Positions 15,382-23,413 of a stretch of DNA of 34,149 nt are shown here, in pieces. Source of the stretch: an uncultured Collinsella sp. (GTDB lineage Bacteria; Actinomycetota; Coriobacteriia; Coriobacteriales; Coriobacteriaceae); assembly GCA_902492825.1 (NCBI GenBank), contig CABUMZ010000003.1, forward strand, positions 1 to 34,149. The letters run 5' to 3'. The notes under the pieces were generated by a model. It worked only from the letters and a program-made list of their open reading frames with translations, was not told the origin of the DNA and searched no databases. The position numbers were made by a program, and so were the translations under genes. How positions within the stretch are numbered: position 1 is the stretch's first letter; each line of letters opens with the position of its first letter.

Positions 15382-16389
15382 ATGCTGTTCGATGTTTGGG
15401 GTAGCGATACCCTTATCCACTGGGCCGGCTGGGCCATGGTCTTTATCGGCCTGATCGTGCTCAACGAAGTCGGCCGCCGCACCAAGCTGGGCGCGGCCAT
15501 CATCTTTGGCGTGGCTCCGCTGGCCATGACCATCTACTGCGTCGCCATCGCCGTCGGCGTCTCGCAGGGTGCCGAGTGGGCGCTCACCAACCCCACCCAT
15601 GTGTACCAGAACAGCTGGTTCCACTACGCCAAGGTATACGCGGCGCTGGCCGGTTGCTGGGGCTTCATTGCCATTAAGTATCAGTGGGGTAAGATCGGCA
15701 AGGCGCACTGGTTCCGCGCGTGGCCGTTTGTGATCGTCGCCATCAACATCATGATCGCCGTCGTGTCCGACTTTGAGAGCGCCTATCACTTCTTCGTCCT
15801 GGGCCAGTCCACTTGGGTCACCTCCGAGGGCGCCACGCAACTCGCCGGTTGGAATAACGTGTTCAACGGCATCGCCGGAATCATCAACATCTTCTGCATG
15901 ACCGGTTGGTGGAGCGTCTACGCCTCCGAGGATAAGACCGACATGCTGTGGCCCGACATGACATGGGTCTACATCATCGCCTACGACATCTGGAACTTCT
16001 GCTACACCTACAACTGCCTGCCCACCCACTCCTGGTTCTGCGGCTTTGCGCTGCTGCTGGCGCCCACCGTCGCCGCCTTTATCTGGAACAAGGGCGGCTG
16101 GATCCAGAACCGCGCCTTTACGCTGGCCATTTGGTGCATGTTTGCCCAGGTGTTCCCATACTTCCAGGAGGAGTCTATCTTTGTGACCCACTCCACGCTC
16201 GACCCCGCCGCTGCCACCGCGGTCTCCATCGCCGCGCTGGTCGCCAACATCGCCGCGATCATCTACGTCGCCTACCGTGCCAAGAAGCTCGGCCGCAATC
16301 CCTACAAGCAGGATGTCTTTGAGGGCACCAGTGATTGGGAGAAGGCCACCGCTCGCCGCGCCAAGGTTGATTACGCTCACGCCGAGTAA
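15382..16389 (+). CDS. Polytopic membrane protein, DUF5692-like
   Basis: The function is unknown. The 335 residues form about eight hydrophobic helices with unusually many Trp, Tyr and Phe residues (for example NSWFHYAKVYAALAGCWGF and DIWNFCYTYNCLPTHSWFCG) and a short Lys/Arg-rich cytoplasmic tail. I associate it with the DUF5692 family from memory, with moderate confidence. No transporter signature, ATP-binding site or Cys cluster is visible. AAAGGAG lies directly upstream of the ATG. It follows tetR by 63 bases and is divergent from the Fe-S/FAD oxidoreductase, so the three genes probably form one regulated unit. A role in importing the oxidoreductase substrate, or as its membrane partner, is inference only. 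Confidence 0.75.
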   Translation: MLFDVWGSDTLIHWAGWAMVFIGLIVLNEVGRRTKLGAAIIFGVAPLAMTIYCVAIAVGVSQGAEWALTNPTHVYQNSWFHYAKVYAALAGCWGFIAIKYQWGKIGKAHWFRAWPFVIVAINIMIAVVSDFESAYHFFVLGQSTWVTSEGATQLAGWNNVFNGIAGIINIFCMTGWWSVYASEDKTDMLWPDMTWVYIIAYDIWNFCYTYNCLPTHSWFCGFALLLAPTVAAFIWNKGGWIQNRAFTLAIWCMFAQVFPYFQEESIFVTHSTLDPAAATAVSIAALVANIAAIIYVAYRAKKLGRNPYKQDVFEGTSDWEKATARRAKVDYAHAE

Positions 16390-16457
16390 CATGTTGGTCG
16401 CTGTTGGCACTTGGGCATAGGCCCACCTGCCAGGCTTTTCAATCCAATGTCTCGCAG

Positions 16458-16497
16458 AGCCCCCGGAAAGCGTTTCGCTCGCTTTTCGGGGGCTTTT
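16458..16497 (+). terminator. Rho-independent terminator after the DUF5692-like gene
   Basis: AGCCCCCGGAAAGCG (16458-16472) pairs with CGCTTTTCGGGGGCT with one G-U, followed by TTTT. It lies 69 bases after the stop. Confidence 0.88.
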
Positions 16498-16626
16498 GTC
16501 GTTGCGTCTCTATTCATCTATTCAAAAACATGCGCATATATAAAATCGGATTTCAAATCATGCGGCGGCTCTATGGGGTCCCGTTTTTGGGTACATTGTT
16601 GTCCCGATATTGAGCTTGGGGGATAT

Positions 16627-18129
16627 ATGAAAGATGAGACGACGGGCCAAGAGGATGCGGCCCAAGATGCAGAAGCTTGCGCTGAGGCCCTGGAGAGCCT
16701 AGACCGGATTTCACTCGATGAGATTGCGTTTGACGATTCGGGCGTTGATGTGCAGGATGAGCCGGAAATCGAGGCGCAGCCCGATGATCAGGATGCAAAA
16801 GACGATGGCGCCGCGCCCACCGAAGACGAGGCGGGGCACGAGAAATCCGAATGCGAGGCCGACGACCGGCCCGAATCCGACACGAGCGAGGAAACCATCT
16901 TGCTCGACAGCTTGCCGGCCGAAGATTCGCTGACCCGCGAGCTTCCCGGCCTGGGCTCCGCGCCTGCCGTGGACGAGACCATCGCCATGGGCGATATTCC
17001 CCTACCGTCCGTTCCTTCGGCACATGAGGCCGAGGTTCGTCATCGCAAGATGTCGCCCAAGCGCCGCAACCTGATGGTTGCCGGCGTTGTGGCCGTCGCG
17101 CTCGTCGCCGGCGGCGCAGGCTACGCAGCCTGGAACGGATACCGGCAAGAGCAGGCTGCCATCACCGCCGCCAATGCCCACACGATGATGTCGGTGCAGA
17201 TTGGCGTACACGCCGCGGGGCTCGACTGTTCCGCCGGCTCCAAGATTCCCGTGCAGGTGAGCGGGCAGGATTCCGACGGTTCTTCCGTGAGCGAAACACT
17301 CTATGTTGACGAGCACGGCCGTGGCATCAAACTGCTACCCGGTGACTACACGCTCTCCATTGCCGCCTCCCCCATCGCGTCCGACGGCACCGTCTATACC
17401 GTGCCGACCACCAAGGCGCAGGTCACCATTAAGAGCGATGGGCAGGATTTGAGTGCCCAGGCCACCTTTAAGCTTAAGGTGCCTTCGGCCGACACGGTGA
17501 CTGACGACCAAATCGATGCCGCCGCCAAGTATGCCGAGGAAGGCGGCGCGAGCTCCGCCGCCACCGCCAAGGTGCTCCAGCAGGCGGCAACCGCGCGACG
17601 CGACGCCGCCGTCAATGCCGTGAGCGCGCAAAAGGCACAGGCGGCCCATGATGCCGACGCCCGTCACAAGGCAACCGCCCTCTACCAGCTCGATATCCCC
17701 GTCGAGTGGTACGGCAAGGTCGAGACTTGGCAAAATGGCAGCACGCTATGCATCTATCTTGCCGGCGACAGCGATACGCCGATTGTGACGCTCGTCGCGG
17801 TGCGCGAGGGCGAGAGCTTTACGCCCGATGAGGGCGATACGGTTTTGGGAACGGCCAGCCTGGGCAACGGCTACACCGTCTACGCGAGCGGCCCCGTCTA
17901 TCCGTATGTGGTAGCACAGGCCATCAACGGGCGCACGCAGGACCCCGTATCCACCTACCCCATGGATCAGGCGATCGAGTTGGTCGAGCTCACAACCGGC
18001 AACCGCTATACCTACAGCCAGATCAAAAACGTGCTGGTCGGCAAGGACGGCAAGGCCGACGCCGCCACCAAACTCGAGACCGACTACCTCGCCCAGATTC
18101 TCCTGCCAAGCATCAAGGCCCAGGACTAG
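16627..18129 (+). CDS. Unknown bitopic membrane protein with acidic cytoplasmic N-terminus
   Basis: I do not recognise this 500-residue protein. Residues 1 to about 135 are very acidic and repetitive in Asp/Glu, probably disordered and cytoplasmic. A basic stretch (HRKMSPKRRN) precedes one membrane helix at about 149-171. The external part begins with a region that may be beta-rich (near 185-270, SVQIGVHAAGLDCSAGSKIP), then a helical Ala/Gln-rich segment (about 290-350), and a C-terminal domain with VEWYGKVETW and YVVAQAINGR. The start at 16627 is chosen because TTGGGGGAT lies just upstream; the frame is open back to 16411 but would run through the terminator. The arrangement (acidic tail, helix, external domain) resembles some actinobacterial envelope proteins, but no family is claimed. 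Confidence 0.8.
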   Translation: MKDETTGQEDAAQDAEACAEALESLDRISLDEIAFDDSGVDVQDEPEIEAQPDDQDAKDDGAAPTEDEAGHEKSECEADDRPESDTSEETILLDSLPAEDSLTRELPGLGSAPAVDETIAMGDIPLPSVPSAHEAEVRHRKMSPKRRNLMVAGVVAVALVAGGAGYAAWNGYRQEQAAITAANAHTMMSVQIGVHAAGLDCSAGSKIPVQVSGQDSDGSSVSETLYVDEHGRGIKLLPGDYTLSIAASPIASDGTVYTVPTTKAQVTIKSDGQDLSAQATFKLKVPSADTVTDDQIDAAAKYAEEGGASSAATAKVLQQAATARRDAAVNAVSAQKAQAAHDADARHKATALYQLDIPVEWYGKVETWQNGSTLCIYLAGDSDTPIVTLVAVREGESFTPDEGDTVLGTASLGNGYTVYASGPVYPYVVAQAINGRTQDPVSTYPMDQAIELVELTTGNRYTYSQIKNVLVGKDGKADAATKLETDYLAQILLPSIKAQD

Positions 18130-18141
18130 TCATCCGCAGCG

Positions 18142-18253
18142 AGGGTAGCTAATTTGGGACGGGGCTTTTTTAGCTGCCCCGACCGTTAATCGACTAAACC
18201 GGCACATTACCAGTCGGGACAGCTAAAAAGCCCCGTCCCAAATTAGCTACCCT
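18142..18253. repeat. Near-perfect 42-base inverted repeat
   Basis: The left arm 18142-18183 and right arm 18213-18253 differ only by one base in a T-run and one C/T change; the loop is 29 bases. The outer part reads AGGGTAGCTAATTTGGGAC. It lies between the stop codons of convergent genes and may end transcription from both sides. The size and near-identity of the arms suggest a mobile palindromic element. Confidence 0.9.
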
Positions 18254-18260
18254 GCAGGAG

Positions 18261-18446
18261 TCAGCGCCACGGATCGGCTTCGAACATCGGCTCGCGCTCG
18301 GGACGGCGATCGCTGTAGGGATCGTAGCCGTCGTCGTCCTCGTTCTCGGCACGGATGTAGGGGTCGCGCGGCTTGGGCGCCGGCTTAGGCGCAGGCTTGG
18401 GTGCGGCATCGGTCGCCGGCGTATTCGTCTTATTCTCGTCTTTCAT
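18261..18446 (-). CDS. Small hypothetical protein, Lys/Pro- and Asp/Glu-rich
   Basis: This 61-residue protein has no recognised domain. It has an APKPAPKPAPKP repeat near residues 14-26 and an acidic segment (AENEDDDGYDPYSDRR). No membrane helix or signal peptide is visible, and it is probably disordered. The ATG at 18446 is chosen because AAGGAG lies eight bases upstream; the frame extends to 18464. It lies 132 bases past the clpB stop on the same strand, separated by a terminator, and so is likely expressed on its own. The ribosome site makes it credible. Confidence 0.6.
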   Translation of the reverse strand: MKDENKTNTPATDAAPKPAPKPAPKPRDPYIRAENEDDDGYDPYSDRRPEREPMFEADPWR

Positions 18447-18496
18447 CTGAATAGCTCCTTGCATCGCATCCGTTCAACACCATCGATTGTCGCACG

Positions 18497-18532
18497 AAAA
18501 AGGGCGGCGGACCCAATTGGATCCGCCGCCCT
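18497..18532 (-). terminator. Rho-independent terminator of clpB
   Basis: On the - strand GGGCGGCGGA and TCCGCCGCCC form a strong hairpin with a 10-base loop, followed by TTTTT. It lies about 47 bases after the clpB stop. Confidence 0.9.
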
Positions 18533-18578
18533 TGGCGTTTAGAGACTGCTGGCAGATTTTAAGGCATGTCCCATAAAT

Positions 18579-21206
18579 CTACTCGGCGTCGGGGACCTCG
18601 TAGGTAGCAGACGGCGTGTTGTCGCACACGACGGTAAAGCCGCCGTCCTTGTCGGCATCGACCGTCACCTGATCGCCCTCGCGCACCGTACCGTCGATGA
18701 TGGCGGCGGCGATGGCGTCCACGACCTCGCGCTGGACCAGGCGCTTGAGCGGACGGGCACCGAACACGGGGTCCAGGCCACCCACAGCGAGCATCTGCTT
18801 GGCCGCCGGGGTGATGGCAAGCGTCATGCGCTCCTTGGCCAGACGCGCGCGGACGTCGGCAAGCTGGATGTCGACGATCTTCTCGATCTGCGCCATGCCG
18901 AGCGGATGGAACACCACGATATCGTCGATACGGTTGAGGAACTCGGGGCGGAAGGTCTGAGCCATGGCGGCGTCGACCTGATGGCGCATCTCCTCCTCGT
19001 CCTTACCGGACAGATCGGCGATGGCCTTGGAGCCCACGTTAGACGTCATGATGATGATCGTGTTCTTGAAGGACACCTGGCGACCCTGGCCATCGGTCAG
19101 ACGGCCGTCGTCGAGCACCTGCAGCAGCACGTTAAAGACATCCGGATGAGCCTTCTCCATCTCGTCGAGCAAAATCACGGAGTACGGACGACGGCGCACG
19201 GCCTCGGTGAGCTGGCCGCCCTCGTCGTAGCCAACGTATCCCGGAGGCGCACCGATCAGACGTTGGACGCTGAACTTCTCCATGTACTCGGACATGTCGA
19301 TACGCACAAGTGCGCGCTCGTCGTCGAACAGGCACTCGGCCAGCGCCTTGGCGAGCTCGGTCTTGCCCACGCCGGTGGGGCCCAGGAAGAAGAAGCTGCC
19401 GATGGGCTTGTCCGGATCGGAGAGGCCCGCACGGCTGCGGCGCACGGCCGCGGCGACAGCGGACACGGCCTCGTCCTGGCCGATGACGCGCTTGTGCAGC
19501 TCGCCCTCCAGGCCTTTCAGCTTGTCGAGCTCGCCCTGCATCATCTTGGACACGGGCACGCCGGTCCAGGCGCTCACGATCTCGGCGATCTCGTCGGAGG
19601 TCACCTGCTCGTTGAGGCCCTCGCCGTCCTGCTGCTTTTGTGCCTCGAGCGCAGCCTCGGAATCCTGAATCTGCTGCTGCAGACCAGGAATCACGGAGTA
19701 GCGCAGCTCGGACGCACGGCCCAAATCTCCGTTGCGCGTCGCGCGCTCCTCTTCGCTCTTGGCCTCGTCGAGCTGGCCTTTGAGCTCCTGCACGTGGTCG
19801 ATGGCGTTCTTCTGGTTGAGCCAGCCGGCCTTTTGCACGTTGAGCTTTTCTTGGACCTCGGCAATCTCTTGGCGCAGGGCCTCCAGACGCTCCTTGGAGG
19901 CGTCGTCGGTCTCCTTCATGAGCGCCTGCTCCTCGATCTGCAGCTGGGTGAGCTGACGCGTGGTGGCATCGATCTCGACCGGCATGCTGTCGAGCTCCAT
20001 GCGCAGGCGGCTTGCCGCCTCATCGACCAGGTCGATGGCCTTGTCGGGCAGGAAGCGGTCGGCAATGTAGCGATCGGAGAGGTCGGCGGCGGCCACGAGC
20101 GCGCTATCGGTAATGTGCACGCCGTGGAAGATCTCGTACTTCTCCTTGAGGCCACGCAGGATCGAGATGGTGTCCTCGACGGTGGGCTCGGAGACCATCA
20201 CGGTCTGGAAACGACGGGCGAGCGCCGCGTCCTTCTCGATGTACTTGCGGTATTCGTCGAGCGTGGTCGCGCCGATTGCATGCAGGTCGCCACGGGCGAG
20301 CGCCGGCTTGAGGATGTTGCCGGCGTCCATGGAGCCCTCGGTAGCACCCGCACCCACGATGGTGTGGAGCTCATCGATGAACAGGATGACCTTGCCCTCG
20401 GATTTTTGCACTTCTTTGAGTACGGCCTTCAAGCGGTCCTCGAACTCGCCGCGGTACTTAGCGCCGGCGACCAGCGCGCTCATGTCGAGCTCGATAAGGT
20501 CGCGGTCGCGCAGCGTACTCGGCACGTCGCCGGCCACGATACGCTGGGCGATGCCCTCGACGATGGCCGTCTTGCCCACGCCCGGCTCGCCGATGAGCAC
20601 GGGGTTGTTCTTGGTGCGGCGGGACAGGACCTGAATGGTACGGCGGATCTCGTCGGTACGGCCGATGACCGGGTCGAGCTTGCCGGCGCGGGCCAGATCG
20701 CAGATGTTGCGACCGTACTGCTCCAACGCCTCAAACTGGGTCTTGTCCTCGGCAGACGTCACGCGGTCATCGCCACGCAGCTCCTCGTAGACCTGCTCGA
20801 TGCGCTCCTTGGTCACGCCGGCGTCGCGCAGAACGCGGCCGGCCTCACCCTTGTCCTCGGCAAGTGCCATCAGCAGATGCTCGGTCACCACAAAGCTGTC
20901 GCCCATCTTGGTGGCCTTCTTCTCGGCCTTCTCGATGACGCGGACGAGCTCATTGGAAAGACCCATCTGCTGGCCCTCGCCCGAAACCTTAGGCGCATGG
21001 TCGATGGCATCCTGCGTGGAGCGTGCGAGCTGAGCCGGGTCGGCACCGATGCGCTCGATGATCACGGAGATATTGCGCTCGCCGGCACCGAGCAGGGCAG
21101 ACAGCAGGTGAATCGGCTCCACCGCGCCGGCCTGCGCGTCGGCAGCCGTACTCATGGCGGTCTGCAGCGCCTCGCGCGACGTCATAGCTAGCTTATCGAT
21201 TCTCAT
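18579..21206 (-). CDS. clpB: ATP-dependent disaggregase ClpB
   Basis: ClpB is a hexameric AAA+ machine that pulls apart protein aggregates with DnaK, DnaJ and GrpE. At 875 residues it is of normal length. An N-terminal Clp domain (about 1-145) is followed by AAA module 1, with Walker A GEPGVGKT (Lys212) and Walker B VILFIDELHT. The coiled-coil middle domain spans about 400-525, with the LDEAKSEEERATRNGDLGRASELRY stretch inside it. AAA module 2 has Walker A GPTGVGKT (Lys615) and MSEYMEKFSVQRLIGAPPGYVG. GAGAGGTGA precedes the ATG. The operator-like palindrome at 21296-21322, shared with dnaK, suggests HspR control. A terminator follows the gene, so it is probably transcribed alone. Confidence 0.97.
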   Translation of the reverse strand: MRIDKLAMTSREALQTAMSTAADAQAGAVEPIHLLSALLGAGERNISVIIERIGADPAQLARSTQDAIDHAPKVSGEGQQMGLSNELVRVIEKAEKKATKMGDSFVVTEHLLMALAEDKGEAGRVLRDAGVTKERIEQVYEELRGDDRVTSAEDKTQFEALEQYGRNICDLARAGKLDPVIGRTDEIRRTIQVLSRRTKNNPVLIGEPGVGKTAIVEGIAQRIVAGDVPSTLRDRDLIELDMSALVAGAKYRGEFEDRLKAVLKEVQKSEGKVILFIDELHTIVGAGATEGSMDAGNILKPALARGDLHAIGATTLDEYRKYIEKDAALARRFQTVMVSEPTVEDTISILRGLKEKYEIFHGVHITDSALVAAADLSDRYIADRFLPDKAIDLVDEAASRLRMELDSMPVEIDATTRQLTQLQIEEQALMKETDDASKERLEALRQEIAEVQEKLNVQKAGWLNQKNAIDHVQELKGQLDEAKSEEERATRNGDLGRASELRYSVIPGLQQQIQDSEAALEAQKQQDGEGLNEQVTSDEIAEIVSAWTGVPVSKMMQGELDKLKGLEGELHKRVIGQDEAVSAVAAAVRRSRAGLSDPDKPIGSFFFLGPTGVGKTELAKALAECLFDDERALVRIDMSEYMEKFSVQRLIGAPPGYVGYDEGGQLTEAVRRRPYSVILLDEMEKAHPDVFNVLLQVLDDGRLTDGQGRQVSFKNTIIIMTSNVGSKAIADLSGKDEEEMRHQVDAAMAQTFRPEFLNRIDDIVVFHPLGMAQIEKIVDIQLADVRARLAKERMTLAITPAAKQMLAVGGLDPVFGARPLKRLVQREVVDAIAAAIIDGTVREGDQVTVDADKDGGFTVVCDNTPSATYEVPDAE

Positions 21207-21295
21207 GGAATCACCTCTCTTGGGGCGGCCGCCCTACGGGGCGGCTTCACGTTGTTCGAGAAGTATTGTTGCCAGCTTTGCGCAATCTTATACAC

Positions 21296-21322
21296 AAATC
21301 TAAGTCTCTATATATAAGATTT
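21296..21322 (-). promoter_or_regulatory. Heat-shock operator (HspR/HAIR-like) upstream of clpB
   Basis: The - strand reads AAATCTTATAT, five bases, GACTTAGATTT, and the same pattern occurs at 30606-30632 upstream of dnaK. A -10-like TATAAG begins about three bases after the palindrome, so a bound repressor would cover the -35 region. It resembles but does not match the classical HAIR consensus. Confidence 0.65.
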
Positions 21323-21383
21323 TCTGAGTGATTGAGAGATAGGGAGCAGGCACGCTCGCCCGCTGCGACCTCGTCCCCTTACT

Positions 21384-21600
21384 ATCTCAATCTGTAACAT
21401 CTAGCGACTGTTTATGGCTCCAGATGTTACAAATCAAGATGAAATGGCCAACGGCGCCCGTTTGTCTCAATCTGTAACATCTACTCGGCAAATAGAGCTC
21501 CATCTGTTACAAATCGAGACGAACAGAAGACGCCCGAATCGAAAATCTAAATCTGTAACACCAAGCCCACTTTTAGCGGCCAAGATGTTACAGATCGAGA
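21384..21600. repeat. Three tandem hairpin units, about 80-82-base period
   Basis: Units start at 21384, 21464 and 21546. Each has an arm containing ATCTGTAACA and an inverse arm of TGTTACAAATC type about 20 bases away. The core pairs well while loops and spacers differ, showing selection or copying of the arms. They lie between clpB and the next gene (3' to it). Confidence 0.85.
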
Positions 21601-21610
21601 CAGACCGAAA

Positions 21611-21645
21611 ACCACCACAAAGAGGACAGGCACCTTTGTGGTGGT
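21611..21645. repeat. Palindromic repeat family B, copy 1
   Basis: ACCACCACAAAG and CTTTGTGGTGGT flank AGGACAGGCAC (first base A instead of G). It ends nine bases before the stop codon of the gene at 21654. Confidence 0.9.
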
Positions 21646-21653
21646 CGCGGTCT

Positions 21654-22325
21654 CTACTCCTTCGCCGAACCCGTGCTTCCCGATTCGCCGCTCCAGGGCA
21701 TCTCATCCTCGAAGAGCCATATACGGGCAGACCCACTATCGCGTGCAGTCTGCGGGTCGGGCAAGCAGGTCTGTTCATAGGCATCTTGGATACACTGACC
21801 CATAAAATCGTTGAGCTCGGCCTGGTCGCCCTCCATGACATAGGCTGCATCGCCGGCCATGATGTAAATACCCGGACCCTCATTGCCCTCGTAACCCGGA
21901 TCGTACGAGACATCACATAACTTTGCGCCGTTTGCAGTGTCCAGCTCGATGGAAGAGTGACATCCGCCAACCATGTCGTTCGCTTTTGCCCGATAGGACG
22001 CATATCCGTACCAACGCTTAAATGTTTTGCCCTTGAGTAGCTCGGACGCCCTATCGATCAGGCTTGTATCCGTGGTATAGCGCATGGCCCCAAGCTGAAT
22101 ACTCGGATAATTGCTAATACCCAGCACAGCCGGCTGCTCATCAAAATCAACGGTAATGGTCTCGGGCTTGTCGTCGCCGGTCAGAAGTTCGACAGATTGA
22201 GCCACAGGCTTGACCAACGGCTCCGTCACCGCAGCAGGTAGAAATGCCATACCGACAGCGCCCGCGCCAACCACAGCGATCGCAAGCGCCAAGACAATCA
22301 ATCCAATACGGGCAGAACGGCTCAC
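21654..22325 (-). CDS. Unknown membrane-anchored protein
   Basis: I do not recognise this protein of about 223 residues. A basic start (VSRSAR) and one helix at about 5-27 (IGLIVLALAIAVVGAGAVG) suggest an N-terminal anchor or signal segment, leaving about 195 external residues. The external part contains three Cys residues (GGCHSS, KLCDVS and QTCLPD) and the fourth in GQCIQDA, suitable for disulfides. GTG at 22325 is preferred because GGGGTG precedes it; another GTG at 22364 lacks a ribosome site. It is divergent from the gene at 22560 and bordered by family B repeats on both sides. Confidence 0.65.
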   Translation of the reverse strand: MSRSARIGLIVLALAIAVVGAGAVGMAFLPAAVTEPLVKPVAQSVELLTGDDKPETITVDFDEQPAVLGISNYPSIQLGAMRYTTDTSLIDRASELLKGKTFKRWYGYASYRAKANDMVGGCHSSIELDTANGAKLCDVSYDPGYEGNEGPGIYIMAGDAAYVMEGDQAELNDFMGQCIQDAYEQTCLPDPQTARDSGSARIWLFEDEMPWSGESGSTGSAKE

Positions 22326-22414
22326 GGCAAAACACCCCACAATGCAAACCTTCGCCACCTGCACTAATGATACCGCCAGCTAACACTATTACCAAAAGAA
22401 GCCGCGCGCTCCTC

Positions 22415-22449
22415 ACCACCACAAAGGGGACAGGCACCTTTGTGGTGGT
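22415..22449. repeat. Palindromic repeat family B, copy 2
   Basis: ACCACCACAAAG, then GGGACAGGCAC, then CTTTGTGGTGGT. It lies between two divergent unknown genes. Confidence 0.92.
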
Positions 22450-22559
22450 TTTCGACGCTAACGGTCGACCATCTCGCGCCATGAGATTAAACTTGAATTG
22501 TTCTCTGAACATATCCATTTCTGCCTATCCTCAACAGATCTTTGTCTCGAGGAGCGCAT

Positions 22560-23228
22560 ATGAAGCCGTCTCATTCCACCGGTCGCAACGTCATCGCCAT
22601 TCTCGCCATACCCATCGTGATGCTCTTCCTTATCGTCATCACGCCCTTTTCTTTTGGTATCGCCTCGCCCTTCGATCTTTGCGGGATGATCGACGCCGGC
22701 TCGCGTGCCACCTCGCTCTCCTTTGTCTGCCGTGGCGTGTTCTACGAATATGCAATTCCCACCGGAAGTTGGCAGTCCAAGTTACCGTTGCTCGGCAAGG
22801 TCGACGGATGCTCCCCCTATTTCTGCCTTGAACCTCAGACGATGAATTATTTGATCGACGACCAGCCCCTCGACTCCATCACCCTCGCCTACGACTACGC
22901 ACCAAACACCGATGAGCGCCACATGAACCAAGTCCTCGACAAGATGCTTGGACAGTGCGGGCTCACCGAGGAGGCCGGTCGAACCATCTATAGCAACCAG
23001 CAATTAAAGCGAACAGAACTCCGCCGTGTCGGAAAAATCAAAGGGCGAAACGGGGCTGCCTACTGGCAGGCCTGGGCGACACGCGACAAGAGCGAATTCG
23101 GGCACAGCACCTATACGGTCACCGTCTACACCAAAGATGGAATCAAGGACGATGTTGACGATTTCGCGTCATCCAAACTCGGCATCCCCAAAACAACCAA
23201 ACCCGCCAACCCGGATGAAATTCTGTAG
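22560..23228 (+). CDS. Unknown secreted or membrane-anchored protein
   Basis: I do not recognise this protein of 222 residues. A basic N-terminus is followed by one helix (about 10-30, VIAILAIPIVMLFLIVITPF) and then about 190 external residues. The external part has several Cys residues (DLCGM, VCRG, DGCSPYFC, GQCGL), Trp in YWQAWATR and a Pro/Lys-rich end. ATG at 22560 is chosen because GAGGAG lies upstream; the frame opens at 22542. It is divergent from the gene at 21654-22325. The two share a one-helix layout but no clear similarity elsewhere. Family B repeats lie before and after it. Confidence 0.65.
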   Translation: MKPSHSTGRNVIAILAIPIVMLFLIVITPFSFGIASPFDLCGMIDAGSRATSLSFVCRGVFYEYAIPTGSWQSKLPLLGKVDGCSPYFCLEPQTMNYLIDDQPLDSITLAYDYAPNTDERHMNQVLDKMLGQCGLTEEAGRTIYSNQQLKRTELRRVGKIKGRNGAAYWQAWATRDKSEFGHSTYTVTVYTKDGIKDDVDDFASSKLGIPKTTKPANPDEIL

Positions 23229-23280
23229 AGCCGCTCATTAACATACCGCTCAACGATCACAACAACATCGAGCTCGTTCC

Positions 23281-23317
23281 CCACCGCCACAAAGGTGCCT
23301 GTCCCCTTTGTGGTGGT
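23281..23317. repeat. Palindromic repeat family B, copy 3
   Basis: CCACCGCCACAAAG, then GTGCCTGTCCC, then CTTTGTGGTGG: the same element with its asymmetric centre inverted relative to copies 1 and 2. It lies 53 bases after the preceding stop. Confidence 0.9.
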
Positions 23318-23324
23318 TTTGGGC

Positions 23325-23359
23325 AAAAAAGAAGCCGCCCCGATAACAGAGGCGGCTTC
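23325..23359 (-). terminator. Rho-independent terminator of the hydratase gene
   Basis: On the - strand GAAGCCGCC and GGCGGCTTC pair around an 11-base loop, followed by TTTTTT. It is about 140 bases past the hydratase stop. Confidence 0.85.
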
Positions 23360-23413
23360 AAGCAAGTCTATTTTTAGCGTCCCTCAAGACCCAACGAGAA
23401 CGCAGAAATGTAG

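Noticed and set aside
15043..16410. Open frame of 455 codons on the - strand
   Set aside because: Antisense to the membrane protein and tetR; its composition is shadow-like.
16411..16626. N-terminal extension of the gene at 16627
   Set aside because: The extra codons pass through the terminator hairpin at 16458-16497; the ATG at 16627 has a good ribosome site.
18906..21191. Open frame of 761 codons on the + strand
   Set aside because: Antisense shadow of clpB, with no recognisable motif.
21384..21600. CRISPR array
   Set aside because: Only three units, each an inverted repeat with 80-base period and no uniform direct repeat of 24-40 bases, and no cas gene.
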